In this document: positions 52,961 to 62,300 of the stretch, piece by piece
Numbering within the stretch: position 1 is the first letter of the stretch
Layout of the letters: each line of letters opens with the position of its first letter
Source of the DNA: Pseudomonas rhodesiae
GTDB taxonomy: Bacteria; Pseudomonadota; Gammaproteobacteria; Pseudomonadales; Pseudomonadaceae
NCBI RefSeq assembly: GCF_007858255.1
Contig: NZ_VFEU01000009.1
Span: 62,001 to 126,000, forward strand
DNA: 64,000 bases
Reading direction: 5' to 3'
Notes under the pieces: generated by a model
The model's input: the letters and a program-made list of their open reading frames with translations, nothing else
Told to the model about the DNA's origin: nothing
The model's database searches: none
Translations under genes and position numbers: made by a program

Positions 52961-54154
52961 TCACGCCGCCGGTTCAAGGGGCAAGCACACGCGAAACAGA
53001 GCGCCCTCGCCTATCCGACTCTCGACTTCAATGGTGCCGCCGTGGGCCGCGACGATCTGCTCGGAAATAAACAGCCCCAAGCCCAATCCGGCTGCAACCT
53101 GACTGGCCGATACACGCTCGAACTGTTGGAAAATGCGTTTCTGGTTTTCCTCGCTGATGCCGATACCACGGTCGCGCACTTCGACCCGCGCCTCACCGTG
53201 TTCGCTGTACACCCGCACGTCCACCGGGCTCTTGGCGCCGTAGCGCAGTGCGTTGGTCAGCAGGTTGGTCACCACCTGCTCGATCCGGAACTCGTCCCAA
53301 TGCCCCACTACCGGGCCTTCGGCCGATAACTGCATGGACGACTCAGCGGCGGCGACTTGCGGAGCGAAGTTCTCCACCAAGTTGCTAACCAGTTGCGCCA
53401 GGTCGAAGCGCGCCGGGCGAATCGACAGTTTGCCGGTACGGATGCGCGACACATCGAGCATGTCTTCGATCAGACGGATCAGGCTGCGGATCTGGCGCTC
53501 ATCGCGATCGACCATGGCGTGCATTTTTTCCAAGGTGAACGCTGCGGCGTTGTCTCGCGCCAGGTGCATCTTGCGCAGCTGGGTTTCCAGAATCAGGCCG
53601 TTGAGGGGGGTGCGCACTTCATGGGCGACGATCGACATAAAGTCATCGCGCATGCGCACCGCCTGCTCCAGCTCGGCCTGAGTGGCCTGCAAGCGGTTGA
53701 GCAGCAGTTCCTGTTCGCGGCGGCTGCGCTCCAGCTCTTCGACCTGCAATTTCATCGCCTTGCTCTGGCGATACAGGTCGACAAACACATTGACCTTGCT
53801 CTTGACCGCATGGATATCCAGCGGCTTGTGCAAGAAATCCACCGCGCCACTTTCATAGCCCTTGAACGCGTAGTTGAGTTCCCGGCCAGCGGCGCTGACA
53901 AATACGATGGGGATGTTCTTGGTCTTCTCGGTGCCGCGCATCAGCTCGGCCAACTCAAAACCATTCATGCCGGGCATCTGCACATCGAGAATCGCCATGG
54001 CGAACTCATGCTCCAGCAACAGGGACAACGCTTCATCGGCGCTCAATGCCTTGAAAACCTGGCGGTCCTCACGCTTGATCAGCGCTTCGAGGGCCAGCAG
54101 GTTTTCCGGCAGATCGTCGACGATCAGCAGTTTGGCCTGGACAGTACTTAACAT
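52961..54154 (-). CDS. Receiver-histidine kinase fusion
   Basis: A 397-residue soluble protein. An N-terminal receiver has Asp57 in MAILDVQMPGMNG and Lys110 in FLHKPLD. A coiled coil (about 125-165) leads to the kinase core with the H box FMSIVAHEVRTPLNGL (His178), the N box TNLLTNALRYGA, and DRGIGISEEN and GLGLGLFISEQI. Receiver-first kinases are usually controlled by phosphorylation from another kinase, here presumably the large hybrid encoded upstream. Its start overlaps the cheB stop by 7 bases. Confidence 0.88.
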   Translation of the reverse strand: MLSTVQAKLLIVDDLPENLLALEALIKREDRQVFKALSADEALSLLLEHEFAMAILDVQMPGMNGFELAELMRGTEKTKNIPIVFVSAAGRELNYAFKGYESGAVDFLHKPLDIHAVKSKVNVFVDLYRQSKAMKLQVEELERSRREQELLLNRLQATQAELEQAVRMRDDFMSIVAHEVRTPLNGLILETQLRKMHLARDNAAAFTLEKMHAMVDRDERQIRSLIRLIEDMLDVSRIRTGKLSIRPARFDLAQLVSNLVENFAPQVAAAESSMQLSAEGPVVGHWDEFRIEQVVTNLLTNALRYGAKSPVDVRVYSEHGEARVEVRDRGIGISEENQKRIFQQFERVSASQVAAGLGLGLFISEQIVAAHGGTIEVESRIGEGALFRVCLPLEPAA

Positions 54155-54747
54155 GGGGAAGATTCCAGCAAAACCAGCAATGAGCCTATCCGGCTCAGAG
54201 TCAGAATATGGTCAGGTGTCTGCAACGCCAGGGCTGCACGGGGCATAACGTCCACGCGTGCTTCCGCTGGGTCCTGTACAACAGTGGTGCCGTGTTGCTG
54301 TTTTACGTAGGCCAGTCCCCGTGCGCCGTCCTGGTTGGCGCCGGTCAGCAGGATCGCCAGCAGCCCGGGGCCGTAAGCATCCGCCGCCGAGGTGAACAGA
54401 AAATCAATGGACGGACGCGAGTGATGTACACGCTCTTCCTGGCTCAGGGACAGGCTGCGATCCTGCTCCACCGACAAGTGATAGCCGGGGCCGGCGAAGT
54501 ACAGGGTGCCGGGCTCGATGGATTGCTTGTCCTGAGCTTCGCGCACCGGGATGCGCAGGCGCCGGGCGAATACTTCGGCCAATTGGCTGCGGCGCTCATC
54601 CGGCAAGTGCAGCACCGCGATGATGGGCAAGCCGAAGCCGTTAGGTAGTTCGCTGAAAATACCCAACAACGCTTCGACGCCGCCGGCGGACGCGCCGACG
54701 ACGATGGCTTCAATCCCGCGAATCGGGCTGGCTGCAGCGTCGTTCAT
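54148..54747 (-). CDS. CheB-type methylesterase, catalytic domain only
   Basis: A 199-residue protein consisting of the CheB esterase domain without a receiver. The triad is recognisable as Ser20 in VVGASAGGVEAL, His47 in AVLHLPDE and Asp140 in LTGANQDGARGL, with spacings close to those of E. coli CheB. With no receptor or CheA gene adjacent, it probably acts with the CheR gene next to it (4-base overlap, ATGA) on a target in this signalling block rather than in flagellar chemotaxis. Confidence 0.88.
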   Translation of the reverse strand: MNDAAASPIRGIEAIVVGASAGGVEALLGIFSELPNGFGLPIIAVLHLPDERRSQLAEVFARRLRIPVREAQDKQSIEPGTLYFAGPGYHLSVEQDRSLSLSQEERVHHSRPSIDFLFTSAADAYGPGLLAILLTGANQDGARGLAYVKQQHGTTVVQDPAEARVDVMPRAALALQTPDHILTLSRIGSLLVLLESSPC

Positions 54748-55574
54748 GATTTGCGGTAGATCCGTTCCTGCTTGACCAAGGGTTCGAAGTGTTTGTTATA
54801 GCCGGAGAAATCCAGGGTTTCCTTGCTGCCCAGCACCAGGAAACCGCGATGGCACAGCGACTCATGAAACAATCCGAACGCCCTGTCTTGCAACTTTTTA
54901 TTAAAATAAATCAATACGTTACGACAAGAAATTAATTGAGTTTCTGAGAAGACACTGTCGGTGGCCAGGCTGTGGTCGGCGAACGTCACGTTTTCCCGCA
55001 GTGTCTTGTCGAAGATCGCGTAATCGTATGCCGCCGTGTAGTAGTCGGCAAACGAACGTTGCCCGCCGGCCTGCTGATAGTTGGTGGTGTAGGCCCGCAC
55101 GTTCTCCAGGGAAAAAATGCCCTGTTTGGCTTTGTCCAAGGACGCTGGGTTGATATCGGTGGCGTAAATGATCGTACGCTCCAGCAAGCCCTCTTCGCGC
55201 AGCAGGATGGCCATGGAGTAGACCTCCTCCCCCGTGCTGCAACCGGCGATCCAGATCTTGATCGACGGGTAGGTCTTGAGCAGCGGCACCACTTCCTGGC
55301 GGATCGCCAGAAAGTGCGACGGGTCGCGGAACATCTCGCTTACCGGGATCGTCAGGAACTGTAATAACTGCATGAACGCCGCCGGGTCATGCAGCACCCG
55401 CTCCTGCAGCGCGGAAATGGTGGCGCAGTCGAACTGGCGCATGGCATGGGCCACGCGACGTTTGACCGACGCCCCGGAATAGTCGCGAAAGTCATAGCTG
55501 TACTTGAGGTAAATCGCCTCGATCAGCAGGCGCAGCTCAATATCGCTGCTTTTTTCCAAAAAACTTCGCTCCAC
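54744..55574 (-). CDS. CheR-type methyltransferase
   Basis: A 276-residue S-adenosylmethionine-dependent glutamate methyltransferase. The N-terminal helical domain contains YSYDFRDYSGASVKRRV, and the SAM site reads IWIAGCSTGEEVYSMAI; ISCRNVLIYFNKKLQ is the CheR motif in the second half. The start is GTG at 55574, placed directly against the stop of the hybrid kinase gene, so translation is coupled. Together with the neighbouring esterase it forms a reversible methylation pair. Confidence 0.9.
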   Translation of the reverse strand: MERSFLEKSSDIELRLLIEAIYLKYSYDFRDYSGASVKRRVAHAMRQFDCATISALQERVLHDPAAFMQLLQFLTIPVSEMFRDPSHFLAIRQEVVPLLKTYPSIKIWIAGCSTGEEVYSMAILLREEGLLERTIIYATDINPASLDKAKQGIFSLENVRAYTTNYQQAGGQRSFADYYTAAYDYAIFDKTLRENVTFADHSLATDSVFSETQLISCRNVLIYFNKKLQDRAFGLFHESLCHRGFLVLGSKETLDFSGYNKHFEPLVKQERIYRKS

Positions 55575-58500
55575 TTAAATGCGTTCCATCTTCGGCAGCC
55601 ATACGCGAATCAACGAGAACAGACGATCCAGGTCGATCGGTTTGGCCAGGTAATCATTGGAGCCGGCCGCGAGGCAGCGCTCCTGGTCGTCTTTCATGGC
55701 CTTGGCAGTCACAGCGATGATCGGCAGCTTTTTCCAGCGCGGGTCCTGGCGGATCAGCGCCGTGGCCTCGTAGCCGTCCATCTCCGGCATCATCACGTCC
55801 ATCAGCACCAAGTCGATGTCCTCAACCTCATTGAGGCGGTCGATGGCTTCACGGCCGTTACGCCCGATCACCACGACCGCGCCTTTGTGCTCCAGGGCGC
55901 TGGTCAGGGCAAAGATATTGCGTACATCGTCGTCTACCAGCAGGATTTTGCGCCCTTCGAACACCTTGTCGCGGCTGCGAGCGGTCTTGAGCATCTTCTG
56001 GCGTTCATGGGACAGCTGGGATTCGACTTTGTGCAGAAAGAGTGTGACTTCGTCCAGCAGCCGCTCCGGCGAGCGGGCGCCCTTGATGATGATCGAGCGC
56101 GAGTATTTGCGCAGTTCGGCTTCTTCATCGCGGGTCAGGTTGCGCCCGGTGTAGACGATGACCGGCGGGAACGAGCAGATGTCCTCGGTGGCCATGCGTT
56201 TGAGCAGCTCGTTGCCGAGCATGTCCGGGAGCTTGAGGTCGATGATCATGCAGTCATAGACGTTGCTGCGCAGCAGTTCGAGGGCTTCCTGGGCAAAGCC
56301 TACGGCGGTGATCTCGATGTCATCGTCGCCGATCAGGCGGGCAATGCTGTCGCGTTGCAGGTCATCGTCCTCCACCAGCAGCACGCGTTTGACCTTTTGC
56401 GTCAGCTTGGCTTCCAGGCGCGCGAACACGTCCTTGAGTTCTTCACGGGTGGTGGGCTTGACTGCGTAGCCGATGGCGCCCATGTGCATGGCGGCCTCGA
56501 CCCGGTCTTCCACGGAAATCACATGCACCGGGATGTGCCGGGTGCTGGCGTGTTCCTTCAGGCGTTGCAGCACGGTCAATCCGGAATGGTCCGGCAGGCG
56601 CATGTCGAGCAGGATCGCGTCGGGGATGTACTGCTCGGCCAGGTTGTAGCCTTCGTCGGCGCCGTGGGCGACCAAACATTGGTAGCCCAGTTCATGGGCC
56701 AGGTCGAACAGGATGCGGGCAAAGTTCGGCTCGTCTTCCACCACCAGGATGCAGCGCGTGGTGAACGGGGCCTTGTCGCGGTCGTCGGCAAAGCGCGGGA
56801 TCTGCTCGGCATCGGCCACCGGCAAGGGCGAGACCTTGACCGGGACCGGCGCAGGTGCTGCAACCACCGGGCGCGGGGGTTCGATTGGCTGGGGCTGTTC
56901 CTCGTGCTCGACGTACTGTTCCGGCAATGTCAGGGTAAACACACTGCCCTTGCCCGGTTCGCTGGTGACGTGGATCGAACCACCGAGCAAGGTGGCCAGG
57001 TCGCGGGAAATCGACAGGCCCAGGCCCGTGCCGCCGTAACGGCGGTTGGTGGTGCCGTCGGCCTGGCGGAAGGCTTCGAAGATGCTCTCTTGCTGGTCCG
57101 GGGCGATGCCGATCCCGGAATCGCGCACCGTGAACACAATCCCGCCTTCGGCGGCGCCGGACACCGACAGGCTCACCTGGCCCTGCTCGGTAAACTTGAT
57201 CGCGTTGGATAGCAGATTCTTGAGGATCTGCTCCAGGCGCTGGCGGTCGGTGAACAGCATGGCCGGCGCCCCCTCTTGCACCTCCACCTGGAAACCCAGC
57301 TTGCGATCGGACGCCAGCGGTTCGAACATCCCCCGCAGACCGTCCACCAGACGCGCCACGCTGGAATTTTCCGGGCGTACTTCGAGCTTGCCGGCTTCGA
57401 CCTTGGAAATATCCAGGATGTCGTTGATCAGGTTGAGCAGATCGTTGCCCGCCGAGTAGATCGACTCGGCAAACTTGACCTGCTCGGCACTGAGGTTTTC
57501 CTGGGGGTTTTCCGCCAGCAATTTGGCCAGGATCAGTGAGCTATTGAGCGGCGTACGCAGCTCGTGGGACATGTTGGCGAGGAATTCGGATTTGTATTTG
57601 CTTGAACGCTGCAGCTCTTCGGCGCGGTCTTCCAGCTCCAGCTGGGCCTGGTTCAGCTCGATATTCTTGCGATCCATGGCGTCGCGCTGCTCAGCCAGGG
57701 TCTGGGTCTGCTCGGCCAACTGCTCGTTGGTCTGCTCCAGCTCTGCTTGTTGGGTCTCCAGATGAACCTGGGATTCCTTAAGGATGCGCGACTGTTCTTC
57801 GAGCTCCTCGTTGGCGGTCTTGAGTTCTTCCTGCTGCACTTGCAGCTCTTCGTTGAGCTGCTGAGTTTCGGCCAGCACTTCCTGCAAGCGTTGGCGATAG
57901 CGCGCGGCCTCGATGGACGTGCCGATATTGCCGGCGATCAGCTCCATCAATTCCGTATCGCGCTCCTGCAGCGGGCGCAGGAAACCCAGTTCGATTACGC
58001 CGTTGACGCGATCATCATCGCTGGTGGGCATTACCAGCACGCTGCGGGTAGCGCCTTCGCCCAGGCCCGAGCTGACTTTGAAGTAGTCCACCGGCACATC
58101 GTCCAGGCGGATCAGGCGGTCCAACTGCGCGGCCTGGCCGACAATACCTTCGTCGCTGTAGATCGCTTGTTCCTGCTGCTCCTGCTCGCGGGAGAAACCA
58201 TAGGTGGCGATGCGCTTGAGGCCGCCGTGCTCTTCGCGCACATACAGTGCACCGACCACCGAGCCCATGTATTGGGCAAAAAACTGCAGGATATTGCGTC
58301 CCAGCATGTTCAGGGTCAGTTGACCCAGCACCTGCTCGGCCAGCTCGGTCTGGCCATTACGCAGCCACGCTTGCTGTTCGAGACGCCGAGCAATCTTCTG
58401 CTGTGACGCGAGGTTTGCGCTGTAACTCTCTGAAAGAGCTACTAGATTTTTACGCCCGACATAGGCAAGAAAACCGCTCAAACCCAGTACGAATACCAGA

Positions 58501-59072
58501 TACAGGCCGACGCTGATCACTGTGGTACGGGTCACGTCGGCATTGCGGGTGATCCGGAACTGCTGCTCCATCGCCACCGCTTCGTCGTACTCCTTGCGGA
58601 TCTCATCGGTCAGGCGCTTGCCACGCCCGGCCTTGACGGCGCTGCGGTAGTCCCCGCTCTGGCGCTGCATATCAATCATTGTCTGGGCGTACTTGTTCCA
58701 CTCCAGTTGCAGCGCCTCCAGACGCTTGAGGCGGTCGACCTGCTGCGGGTTATCGGCAACCAGTTCCTGCAGGTTACGCAGGTCGGACATGATCCGCGGT
58801 TTGGCCACCTCGTACGGATCGAGGAAGTGCTCATCGCCGGTGATCAGAAAGCCGCGCATGCCGGTTTCCTGGTCGACTGTCAGCTTTGACGTCTCATTGA
58901 GGTTATTGATGACCCGATCGGTGTGCTCCACCCACTGGATCACCGACAGCAAGTAGGTGATCAGGCACACGAAAAACACCGCGCTGAGCACGCCCACACC
59001 CAGGGGCAATGCCACGTTTCGGCTCAGGAGGGTACGAAAGCTCTTTTCATCGACGGACGAAGCGGGAGTCAT
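55575..59072 (-). CDS. CHASE3/GAF hybrid histidine kinase with three receivers
   Basis: A 1165-residue kinase. Segment 1 is near residues 22-44, a CHASE3 periplasmic domain follows (TGMRGFLITGDEHFLDPY is diagnostic), and segment 2 is near 190-210. A HAMP-like linker precedes a GAF domain (about 240-380) and a long coiled coil rich in Gln and Glu. The H box FLANMSHELRTPL carries His503; DSGIGIAPDQQ and GTGLGLSISRDL follow. Three receivers have acceptor Asp in ILLDMRLPD, IIDLKLPD and VLMDVMMPE. No Hpt domain is seen. ATG 59072 (MTPASSVDEK) has AAGG at normal distance. First gene of the minus-strand signalling series. Confidence 0.9.
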   Translation of the reverse strand: MTPASSVDEKSFRTLLSRNVALPLGVGVLSAVFFVCLITYLLSVIQWVEHTDRVINNLNETSKLTVDQETGMRGFLITGDEHFLDPYEVAKPRIMSDLRNLQELVADNPQQVDRLKRLEALQLEWNKYAQTMIDMQRQSGDYRSAVKAGRGKRLTDEIRKEYDEAVAMEQQFRITRNADVTRTTVISVGLYLVFVLGLSGFLAYVGRKNLVALSESYSANLASQQKIARRLEQQAWLRNGQTELAEQVLGQLTLNMLGRNILQFFAQYMGSVVGALYVREEHGGLKRIATYGFSREQEQQEQAIYSDEGIVGQAAQLDRLIRLDDVPVDYFKVSSGLGEGATRSVLVMPTSDDDRVNGVIELGFLRPLQERDTELMELIAGNIGTSIEAARYRQRLQEVLAETQQLNEELQVQQEELKTANEELEEQSRILKESQVHLETQQAELEQTNEQLAEQTQTLAEQRDAMDRKNIELNQAQLELEDRAEELQRSSKYKSEFLANMSHELRTPLNSSLILAKLLAENPQENLSAEQVKFAESIYSAGNDLLNLINDILDISKVEAGKLEVRPENSSVARLVDGLRGMFEPLASDRKLGFQVEVQEGAPAMLFTDRQRLEQILKNLLSNAIKFTEQGQVSLSVSGAAEGGIVFTVRDSGIGIAPDQQESIFEAFRQADGTTNRRYGGTGLGLSISRDLATLLGGSIHVTSEPGKGSVFTLTLPEQYVEHEEQPQPIEPPRPVVAAPAPVPVKVSPLPVADAEQIPRFADDRDKAPFTTRCILVVEDEPNFARILFDLAHELGYQCLVAHGADEGYNLAEQYIPDAILLDMRLPDHSGLTVLQRLKEHASTRHIPVHVISVEDRVEAAMHMGAIGYAVKPTTREELKDVFARLEAKLTQKVKRVLLVEDDDLQRDSIARLIGDDDIEITAVGFAQEALELLRSNVYDCMIIDLKLPDMLGNELLKRMATEDICSFPPVIVYTGRNLTRDEEAELRKYSRSIIIKGARSPERLLDEVTLFLHKVESQLSHERQKMLKTARSRDKVFEGRKILLVDDDVRNIFALTSALEHKGAVVVIGRNGREAIDRLNEVEDIDLVLMDVMMPEMDGYEATALIRQDPRWKKLPIIAVTAKAMKDDQERCLAAGSNDYLAKPIDLDRLFSLIRVWLPKMERI

Positions 59073-59255
59073 GGGCATGCCTTGGCCAAATACGGAAAAA
59101 CGGGGAGTTTGCCCCAAACGTGGCAGTGAGGGCTATGTTTCTGACGCAACGAGCGGAACAAAACCTGGCGGTTAGCCAGCTTTAGCACCCTCGCCGCGCG
59201 TTGTTTGCCCTTATTTGTCTACATATAGGCTGACAACTTGGGCATACGGCTCTGC

Positions 59256-59284
59256 GGAACGCTCCTGTCTGCAACGGACACCTA
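59256..59284 (+). promoter_or_regulatory. hrp-box-like sequence
   Basis: GGAACG, 16 bases, ACACCTA. Compared with the HrpL consensus GGAACC-N15/16-CCACNNA, two positions differ (last base of the first block, first base of the second). It points toward the C58 protease gene and lies about 70 bases upstream of its start. The match may be chance, but the gene product has effector-like features. Confidence 0.35.
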
Positions 59285-59354
59285 ATGACAAGCCTCGGGT
59301 ACAGGGATGTTCGTCAACAAGGCACTTCCAACCATGACCAACAGGTAGCCCGCG

Positions 59355-62300
59355 ATGAATGCAGTCAACACCCCACGTTTGCCCACTCCCTCTGCCCTGG
59401 TAAATCCACCATTGGCATCGGTTTCCCGATTACCGTCAGGCGCGAGCACGCCTCAAGCTCTTGCAAAGCCTGAACAGTCCTCCTCTTCCGGCACGCAGAG
59501 CCTGCAACAGGCCCTGGCCGGCCAGCGTAACTGGGGCGAATTGGCGCAGGCGCTCTTCAGCCTGGCCAAGGAGCTGCCGGCAGACGCCGATGAACAGGCC
59601 GTGGCTGACGCGTTAAAAGCGCGGTCGATGCCGCGCCACCTGGCCTCTGGCACCGCCACTACCGTGAACCTTGACGCGTTTATCAGCGAACAACGCCTGG
59701 CGCAGCCTACCCGCCGCCACTACGTTGTGTACTTGGCCGAGGCAGTGGCCCAGCGGGCACTGCAGTCGCCCCTGGGCAATTTCGGCGGTGGGCTGTCCTG
59801 GCCGATCCCCTTGAGCGTTGCCGACCAGAGCAAAATCGGCACGCTGGTGGACAAAAATACCGCAGGTCTGCCCGGTCTGCCGCTGGAGGATGCGCGCAAA
59901 GGTGCCCTCGGTTATCTGCTCGAACAGACCCCATTGTCCGATGCCGAGCTGCGAGACCCGCCCAACGCCCTGGCAAAACTGGTGGCATCCCCTCGCGCCC
60001 AGGCGCTTGGCCAGGCGATCCAGACCGAATTGGGTGGCGCTGACACCCCTGGCAGCGTCAATGACTACGTGCTCGCGGCCATCAACATGGGCCTGGACCT
60101 GGACTCGATGTTCGTCCCCCATCGCAACCATGTGGCCGGATTCGATCTGGCCAGTGAGCAGCACTGGGGCAAGGCGCCGTCCGATATCGTCAACCGGCTC
60201 AGCTTGCACTTGGTCAAGGAAGGTCGCGCCACCCACGCAACAGCGAGGTTCGCCGCGCACTTGCTACTGGCGCGGGTGGCGCCGCAACTGCTCGTCAAAG
60301 AGATACCGGCCGCGCTCACCTATGGCAGCCAGGCCTGGGCCAGTTTCTGCATCGCCGCAGCGGCGGTGGAGGCGCAAGCTCCGGGGACGGTAGCCAATAT
60401 GACGTTTGCGCAAGTCATGCAGGCAGCAAAAGGGTCCGGCGCGGTGGCCCCCGAAGGTGCGCAGAGAGGGGCTTTAGTGGATTGGGCGGTGGTCAACGGT
60501 ATGTTGCCCAAGCGTGAGAACGACAGTTACACCGCTGATGAGCTGGACAGCGCCAGAAGCGCCTATAACACCCAGCAATCCGAACGACTCAACGCCTCGG
60601 CCCAACTGAGTAGCGAGCTGCCCAGCCGCAAACAGATCGCGTTGCAAAAGCTGCGCGAGACCTTTGGCGATAACGTACCGTTCGAAGAAAAACTGCTGAG
60701 CATAGACGATACCAGCACGCCCTATGAGGGGCCGCTCTATGACCCGAATCGACGACCGGCCGGGCGGTACTCGCTGCTCGACATCGCCATGATGGAGCTG
60801 CGCGATTACACCTGGAAAACCACCGACCCGCGCATTCCTATCGCAGCGGTTAACGCGCCGCTTGCGCTGGGCGTGAACAAGGCGTTCAACGAGCAATTCA
60901 AACAGACCATCGATTCACACAAGCAGGGCTTGGGGACGCTGGTCAAACAGCTCGTTTCCCAGTTACCGCCCGCCGACCGCCAGAATCTGGAGCACGGCAA
61001 ACTGGAGTTCTTCCAGAAGAAAACCTATGAACTGGGACTGGATTTTACCTCCCGCACCCTGCACCACACGGATCAAAAGCTGTTGATCAAGGCCACCGGC
61101 GCGGACGGTGTGACGGTGTATGAAGTGGATAGTAAGCGCGGCACGATCAATAAGGTGCCCGAGAGCGAACTGACCCGACGCCGGGAGCGCAACGCCAATC
61201 AAGAAGAAAAAATTGAGGCGTTCGTGCCCAAGAGCGTCGCAGCCGGCGATTTTGCGCTCAAGCCCGCGAATGGCACGCTGGCACCGGCCACCTTTACCTC
61301 GTCGCGCACTCAGTCGATTGCCGATGCGTTTGTGGAACACCTCGATATCGACAATGCACAGGTGGTCAAGCAAGCCAAGGGGGTCACCCCTCTGGACAAG
61401 CAAAACGAGGTGGAATGGAAACTGGCGGATTTCTTCTTGAACCTGGTGCCGCTCAGGTCCGCTATCGTCAACTTTCAGAATGGCAACTATGCCGATGGCG
61501 CCACGGACCTGGCACTGGATATGTTCAGTTTCGTGACCGTTGGAGTGGGAACGGCGGGCAAAGTGGCCAAGGCCGTCAAGAGTTCGGCGTCGACGACGGT
61601 CAAAGCCCTCAACACGGCGAAGGTGATCGGTGCCGCCGCCATCGGCGCCTTCAACCCCGTAAGCGGGGCCGGCGACCTACTGGTCGGGGCTGCACGGGTT
61701 ACGCAGGCGGTAGGGCGAACGATTGCCAAAGGCACACGCGCCGTGGCTAACACAGGGGTTTCCCTGGTCACCCAAGGGGTCAATGCCCTGCGCGGCGCAA
61801 CGGGCGCGTATGACTTGGTCCGGGCCAACAAAGGCTATGCCACGCTATCGGCGGGTACGTTCACCCTCGCGGACCGAACCGTGGAGACCACCGCAGTGCT
61901 GCACAACAACCACTGGCATGCCTACGACGTTGCCCGGCAACAGCCGTACGGCCCCGCCTTGGCAGACTTCAAACCTGCGGTGCCGCCAACCCGAGATATG
62001 CCGCTCCACGGCTTTTTCGACCGCATTTACAACCTGCTCCAGCCTGAAAACGCTCAAGGCACTGTCACCCGCCTGACCAAGGAGGAGCATAAGAACTTTA
62101 CCGCCAAATATAACCACGGCATGCGTAAGGAAAACCGTGCAGCCTTTGACCAGGGGTTCGACTACGGCAATCCGAGTGATATCCCCGGCTATTCACCCAA
62201 CCTGAACATTCCCGATCTGCAGCGCCTGTCGCAGTACTGTTTCTCTCCCGAAGACATGGGCACATTGGCCAAAGCCATCAAACAAAAAGCTATCGCGGAA

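Noticed and set aside
55389..57212. 607-codon open frame on the plus strand opposite the hybrid kinase
   Set aside because: Antisense shadow; composition is low-complexity and the opposite strand encodes clear receivers and a kinase core.
59231..59260. Possible sigma-54 promoter before the protease gene
   Set aside because: The GG and GC elements near TTGGGCATACGGCTCTGC are 11-12 bases apart rather than the required 10.
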